Below, piece after piece: positions 60,171 to 64,000 of a stretch of 64,000 nt of DNA; within the stretch, counting starts at the first letter, position 1; each line of letters starts with the position of its first letter. The notes beneath the pieces are model-generated. The model was given only the letters and a program-made list of their open reading frames with translations. It had not been told where the DNA came from and did not search any database. The translations under genes were made by a program, and so were the position numbers. Source of the stretch: Scedosporium boydii. Lineage: Eukaryota; Ascomycota; Sordariomycetes; Microascales; Microascaceae. The DNA lies in contig NJFT01000160.1 in NCBI GenBank assembly GCA_002221725.1, forward strand, positions 30,620 to 94,619, in the 5' to 3' direction.

Positions 60171-61151
60171 CTATTTTATTTGGTACACGCCATATCTGGC
60201 CGCAACAGGCTCCCCCCCAAAGCCCGGAATCTTCGCCAACCGCTCCTCTAGAAACTCCATCTCAACCCTCCACGTCGTCCCCGTCACAGCCCCGACCTCG
60301 TCCCATAACCTCTGGAACGACTTCTGGTCATGCAGGTACGACCCCCCGCTCTTGGACTGATTCGCCGCCTTGGCCGTGCCCACCTGCCGCCCGTATATCA
60401 TGGCGCGCTTCTCGCCCACGCGGAAGAACTTGACCAGACGCATCGCCATAGCCAGTTGCTGCGGCCAGCTGAATAAGTGCCAGAAGTTGGAGGCGTGTAT
60501 TATCGACACGCGGCCGTCTACGCGCTCGAGGTCCTCGTCGGCTTCGTCCATCATGTCGCCCACGACAAAATTCGCGGGGGCTCTCCTCCGGTCGCGGAAG
60601 AGCTCGAAGCCGATCTCGATTAATGTGGGGTTTATGTCGAGGCCTATTAGTTTCGAGCGGGGGATCCCGCCATATGCGAACTGGCGGAGGGATTGGCCGA
60701 CGCCGCACCCGAGGTCCAGTAATACATCGCTGGACCACCACGATCTTAACCGTGAGAACGCTTGTTGGTGTCGAGCATCGCTAGCTGGATCGAGGTAGAG
60801 GAATCGCCATCGGCCGACGCAGGGATATCGAGTCGCAGTCCACGCTTGTTTTCGCTGTTGTGACGACACGTATTAGCTTTCCAGTTCTTCCAGTTTCGGG
60901 TGATTAGGCTGTTCGGGTAAGACTGAGGCAGCCCAATGCAGCAGCCCAAATGCAGCCAGCACCTGCAACGCAACCGGACCGCGCCCGGGAGCAAAAGACA
61001 AGAGGTGTTCACAACTTACAATGGCGTACAGATGCGATTCGACGTCGGCCGGTTCGATACCACTGTAAACCTCCAGTAGCTCCCTGACGGGACCGATATC
61101 CAGGGGTAGCTCCTCCTGGTATATCAACTTCCACATCTCCATGACATCCAT
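60171..61151 (-). CDS. SAM-dependent methyltransferase, secondary-metabolism type
   Basis: Class I methyltransferase of 271 residues from exons 61151-61020 and 60854-60171. The N-terminal sequence LPLDIGPVRELLEVYSGI and YPCVGRWRFLYLDP is the hallmark of a fungal methyltransferase group that includes enzymes of meroterpenoid and other metabolite clusters (AusD/Trt5-like). The SAM site is LLDLGCGVGQ at about 89-98, followed by acidic GLDINPTLIE. GRVSIIHASNFWHLFSW and SYLHDQKSFQRLWDEVG also match the group. No synthase, cyclase or other cluster gene is visible on the left side, where Rad4 is the neighbour; what lies beyond the right edge is not known. The substrate is unknown and the enzyme may act as an orphan. 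Confidence 0.88.
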
Positions 61152-63117
61152 AGCTCCGTCCCCCGTCTCGTTCTGACGGACTGTAGCACGGTGAAGTGGT
61201 CGGACTGGAGGGATGAAGCTCTAGACGGTGAGGAAAGTCTAGAGAAATCGAGAGTAGAGAGAGTAAAGGGAATCGGATGTTAAAGGATCGTTCTATGTAG
61301 GTTACTGTGTTCTCCTGCCAAACCCCGTCTCCATACCGCATGATAGACGATCTCGGACGGGGATTATGGCTCTCACAGTCCAACGTAGCGAAACATGAGT
61401 AAAATATATATAAACGAGTGAAGTGGACAATACAATAGAAAGGGTAAGAAAAAGCAAGGTGGGAAAAAGGAGAGGTGAAGAGTTGAAGGGTTGAAGGGTT
61501 CGGGTCGTATTATCCCACGGCAGACAAGGGACGCATCGTTGCATAGAAGATGGAGACCCGAAAATAGCACAATACAAATCGACACCAGTTGCACAACGAC
61601 AGATGGCGCAAGAGCTCCATCAAATCCAACAAACGAGGCGATAAGAGGGCCGCGAAAATTTGGAAAAGCACAGGGAAGCACGTTGCGTTGCCTCTCCAGT
61701 TTTAATGGACCCCCAACGCCCGAGTGGTCTCACTGATGAGCGGACAAAGTACCCTCGTACAGCAGGCCTTGCAGCACCATACAATTTTAAAACCCCCATC
61801 CGGCTCATTATTCCGAGCTCCTGCGTCGCTTCATGTTCAGTGGGGGACACACCACCTACCCACGCTTGGCTCGGTTTAGTGCAGACGCTTGGGTGGAGCC
61901 GGGAAAATAGGCCGTGGGAGCGCCGACGAAGCCATTCGTCCGGGGGTCGTCGGCTTGCAGAGATGCACATGGATCTGGGTAGTGCCTGGCAGCGTTACGA
62001 GCCAGGTTCAGGTCTTCAGGAACTAAGCTCATTAGTTCCCCTTCGTATTGTCATGGTTTATGGTTTGCAGTTGCATAACAAGGGGGCATTAACACACAAA
62101 CCGCTTTGTATAAGTCCGTCGTAGCGTCTGCTCGCCCAAGAAATTACGTGCTATCCTCCCCCCTTCTTCTACCCCCCTGAACCGGTACCTGTGTAGCGTA
62201 CCAAGATCGCCATCCGAGATTCGAAGAGAAGGGGAACGCCATGTTTCAGCAATCCCGATGGTCAGTGTTCCCACCAACCTCTGGGAAGAGAACGACACTA
62301 ATCTGAGATCCCTGTCCATCGTGAACCGGAAATCGAGAGGATGAGGATCGGAAACACGCTGGACGATAATAACAATATTTTAGCCTCGAAAAATGATCCC
62401 ATTCTTTCTTCCTCGGTTCTTGGCTTTCTGTCTTTGCCGTTGCCCTACGGCGGACGGGCACCAACTGGCGCGCTTGTTTGGGTTAGTGCCGGCTGATACT
62501 TGTACTTCCCGTGGAAAAACGGATTAGAATGTTCGACGAAGGAAACACGGAAACATGGCAAAGGGACTTGAATCATTAATGTCTTTGCCTTCGTACTAGT
62601 GGACACTATTGCTCGACTCATCATTAAGTGGACAATGCATGAAGCAGTGTCTGCTCTTAGAAATGATTGGAAATGATAACATCGCTGATTATTGAAACCA
62701 CGTGGAATCTAGTGTATCCATCAGCACTAACCCAGTCAAGACCCCTAGCACAGCAAAGTACCATATTCAGATTGTTATCTAGCGGGGAAGAGAGAACGGA
62801 ATAAACAAACAAACCTGAAATGAAAAGGGGGAGACTGATAGGAGAAGTACACAGATAGGAGATGACGAAATGGAAGCAAAGACAGAAAAGACAAAAGGAC
62901 AGAAAGATAGAAAGACAGAAATAATTCGCTTGCTGCACTACAATACAAGACTTGAGACTCGTTGGTTTCCCCACGGAGAACCGTGAGTACTCACACCCGC
63001 CACCGCGTGAAGGCCAGTCTCGAGGCGGGCTTCCTCCTCTTTACTCCTCAGCCGTGAGGCCGAGGTTCCCTGCCCACTGCGGCATTACCCTCCCCTTTGA
63101 CTTCCTCTCCTCTCTCT

Positions 63118-63329
63118 GGATAAACATATGGGCAATGAATATGGATACAGTCGGTGGTAAAAATAGTATCGATGCTTGTCGTTCGTCCGGGGATAACCAT
63201 ATGGGCAATGAATAAGAATGCAGTCGTTGATAAAAATAGTATCGATATTCGTCGTCCGTCCGGGGGATAAAACCTATGGGCAATGAATAATGATGCAGTC
63301 ATTGGCAAAGATAGTATCGATGCTTGGAC
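63118..63329. repeat. 73-74 bp tandem repeat, nearly three copies
   Basis: Copies begin with GGATAA at 63118, 63191 and 63265 (spacing 73 and 74 bp). Each contains ATGGGCAATGAAT, then a (A/G)(T/A)GCAGTC-type word, then ATAGTATCGAT and, in the first two, TCGTCCGTCCGG-like sequence; the third copy is truncated. Copies differ at several positions, so the array is not very recent. The unit length is not a multiple of three, arguing against a coding repeat. Confidence 0.85.
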
Positions 63330-63504
63330 CTTTTTTTTGGATTTTCCGATTTTCCGATTTTTTTGGTGATTGTTTTTTGTTTTCCGAGTTTTTTTGTGCT
63401 TTTGGATAAGTATGTTGGATCTGGTCTTGTCGATCGACTCGGTATCGCGGTCCAAGAGATTCGCCATTGCCGTCGAGAAGTCGTTGTCCTCCGAGTCCAG
63501 TCGA

Positions 63505-63663
63505 GCATGGATCACCACCGACAATTGACAGAGCAGTCCATCCCGGACATGGTCGGTAGTGATCCATGAAACCCTCGAAAGTCCTCCAAGTCAAATCCCG
63601 CATGGATCACCACTGACAATTGACAAGCGGTCCATCCCGGCCCAGGTCAGTAGCGATCCATGA
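63505..63663. repeat. Two direct copies of a 63-64 bp hairpin element
   Basis: Copies at 63506-63568 and 63601-63662 are about 85% identical and start 95 bp apart. Each is bounded by inverted arms: CATGGATCACCACCGAC with GTCGGTAGTGATCCATG in the first, and CATGGATCACCACTGAC with GTCAGTAGCGATCCATG in the second. The first pairs at 16 of 17 positions, the second at 15 of 17. The C63519-G63555 pair of copy one is T63614-A63649 in copy two, a compensatory change. Confidence 0.8.
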
Positions 63664-63838
63664 TTCTCGAGCAAATGGTGTCGATCTCCGTGTTGAACTT
63701 GGTAACGTCGTCGGAATCGGCAAGTGATCGTCGTTGAGAGAAAGAAGAAGCCCAGAGAAAGGAGATGAGGAAAAAGAAAGGGAAAGGTGAAACGGAGCGG
63801 GGGGAAAGAAGAGGGGTGAAGAAGAGAAGAGAGAAGAG

Positions 63839-63872
63839 GTGCAGGTGCAGGTGCAGGTGCAGGTGCAGGTGT
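63839..63872. repeat. GCAGGT hexanucleotide microsatellite
   Basis: Five perfect GCAGGT units in a row directly after a long purine-rich tract. A length of six allows in-frame variation if transcribed within a coding sequence (on the minus strand it would read His-Leu repeats), but no gene is established here. Confidence 0.85.
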
Positions 63873-64000
63873 AAAAGGGAAGAAAAACACTCGGGAAACG
63901 TCCATAAACCAACAACCAACGGATTCTCCAAAGTCACTAGACTTAGAGAATCGAACATGATGGTGACAAGGGGCGGCGAGGAGATCGAGGCGCCACTCGG

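Larger units (their letters stand above)
61152..63956. other. Right-end region with repeats, no firm gene
   Basis: No recognisable gene. Notable contents from about 63118 onwards are a 73-74 bp tandem repeat, two related hairpins and a GCAGGT microsatellite, listed separately. A run of purines (63740-63838) precedes the microsatellite. A frame starting with ATG at 63957 is open to the window edge (MMVTRGGEEIEAPL) and might be the first codons of a gene that continues beyond, but it is too short to judge. Confidence 0.45.

Noticed and set aside
63600..63960. Minus-strand frame with His-Leu repeats at the window edge
   Set aside because: The repeats come from the GCAGGT microsatellite and the remainder from a pyrimidine-rich tract; no gene family can be named.

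Overview
The window is chromosomal DNA of a filamentous ascomycete fungus (Pezizomycotina). The evidence is short (about 45-105 bp) GT-AG introns with CTAAC/CTGAC branch points, a fungal phytochrome with PAS-GAF-PHY-kinase-receiver order, Zn2Cys6 and copper-fist transcription factors, a fungal type III polyketide synthase, and a nuclear tRNA-Asp with a short intron after position 37. There is no operon structure and no clear intact transposon. Class or genus cannot be fixed from the sequence alone; it is most consistent with Sordariomycetes or Leotiomycetes.

Left gene-dense part (1-13.3 kb): mitochondrial 2-oxodicarboxylate carrier (+), BUD22-like ribosome biogenesis factor (-), short-chain dehydrogenase (+, head-to-head with BUD22), tRNA-Asp (-), type III polyketide synthase (-), a small four-helix membrane protein (+), BFR2/AATF-like small-subunit processome factor (-) and a SET-domain protein (+, head-to-head with BFR2).

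Middle (13.3-45 kb): mostly gene-poor. It holds a Rgt1-type Zn2Cys6 regulator (+, 18.2-20.9 kb), a copper-fist regulator (-, 23.1-24.4 kb) and a ketopantoate reductase-like enzyme (+, 39.2-40.5 kb). The stretch 24.4-39.2 kb has no gene I can recognise. Low-complexity tracts and repeated copies of a GTAC-GAA-GTAC motif are scattered through it.

Right part (45-64 kb): a phytochrome hybrid histidine kinase (+), a full-length A-subfamily ABC transporter (-), a Rad4/XPC DNA-repair protein (-) and a SAM-dependent methyltransferase (-) of the type found in fungal secondary-metabolite clusters. The last kilobase carries a 73-74 bp tandem repeat, a pair of similar hairpins with one compensatory base change, and a GCAGGT microsatellite.

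Functionally the genes are mostly unlinked core functions. Two links stand out: BUD22 and BFR2 both act in 18S rRNA/40S maturation, and the phytochrome and Rad4 are both light/UV related, though nothing in the sequence shows they are co-regulated. The type III PKS has no obvious tailoring cluster around it other than a convergent reductase. No clearly new system was found; the most unusual signals are the over-represented intergenic palindromic motif, the in-frame intron in the phytochrome linker, the run of tiny exons in the carrier gene, and the hairpin/tandem-repeat block at the right end.
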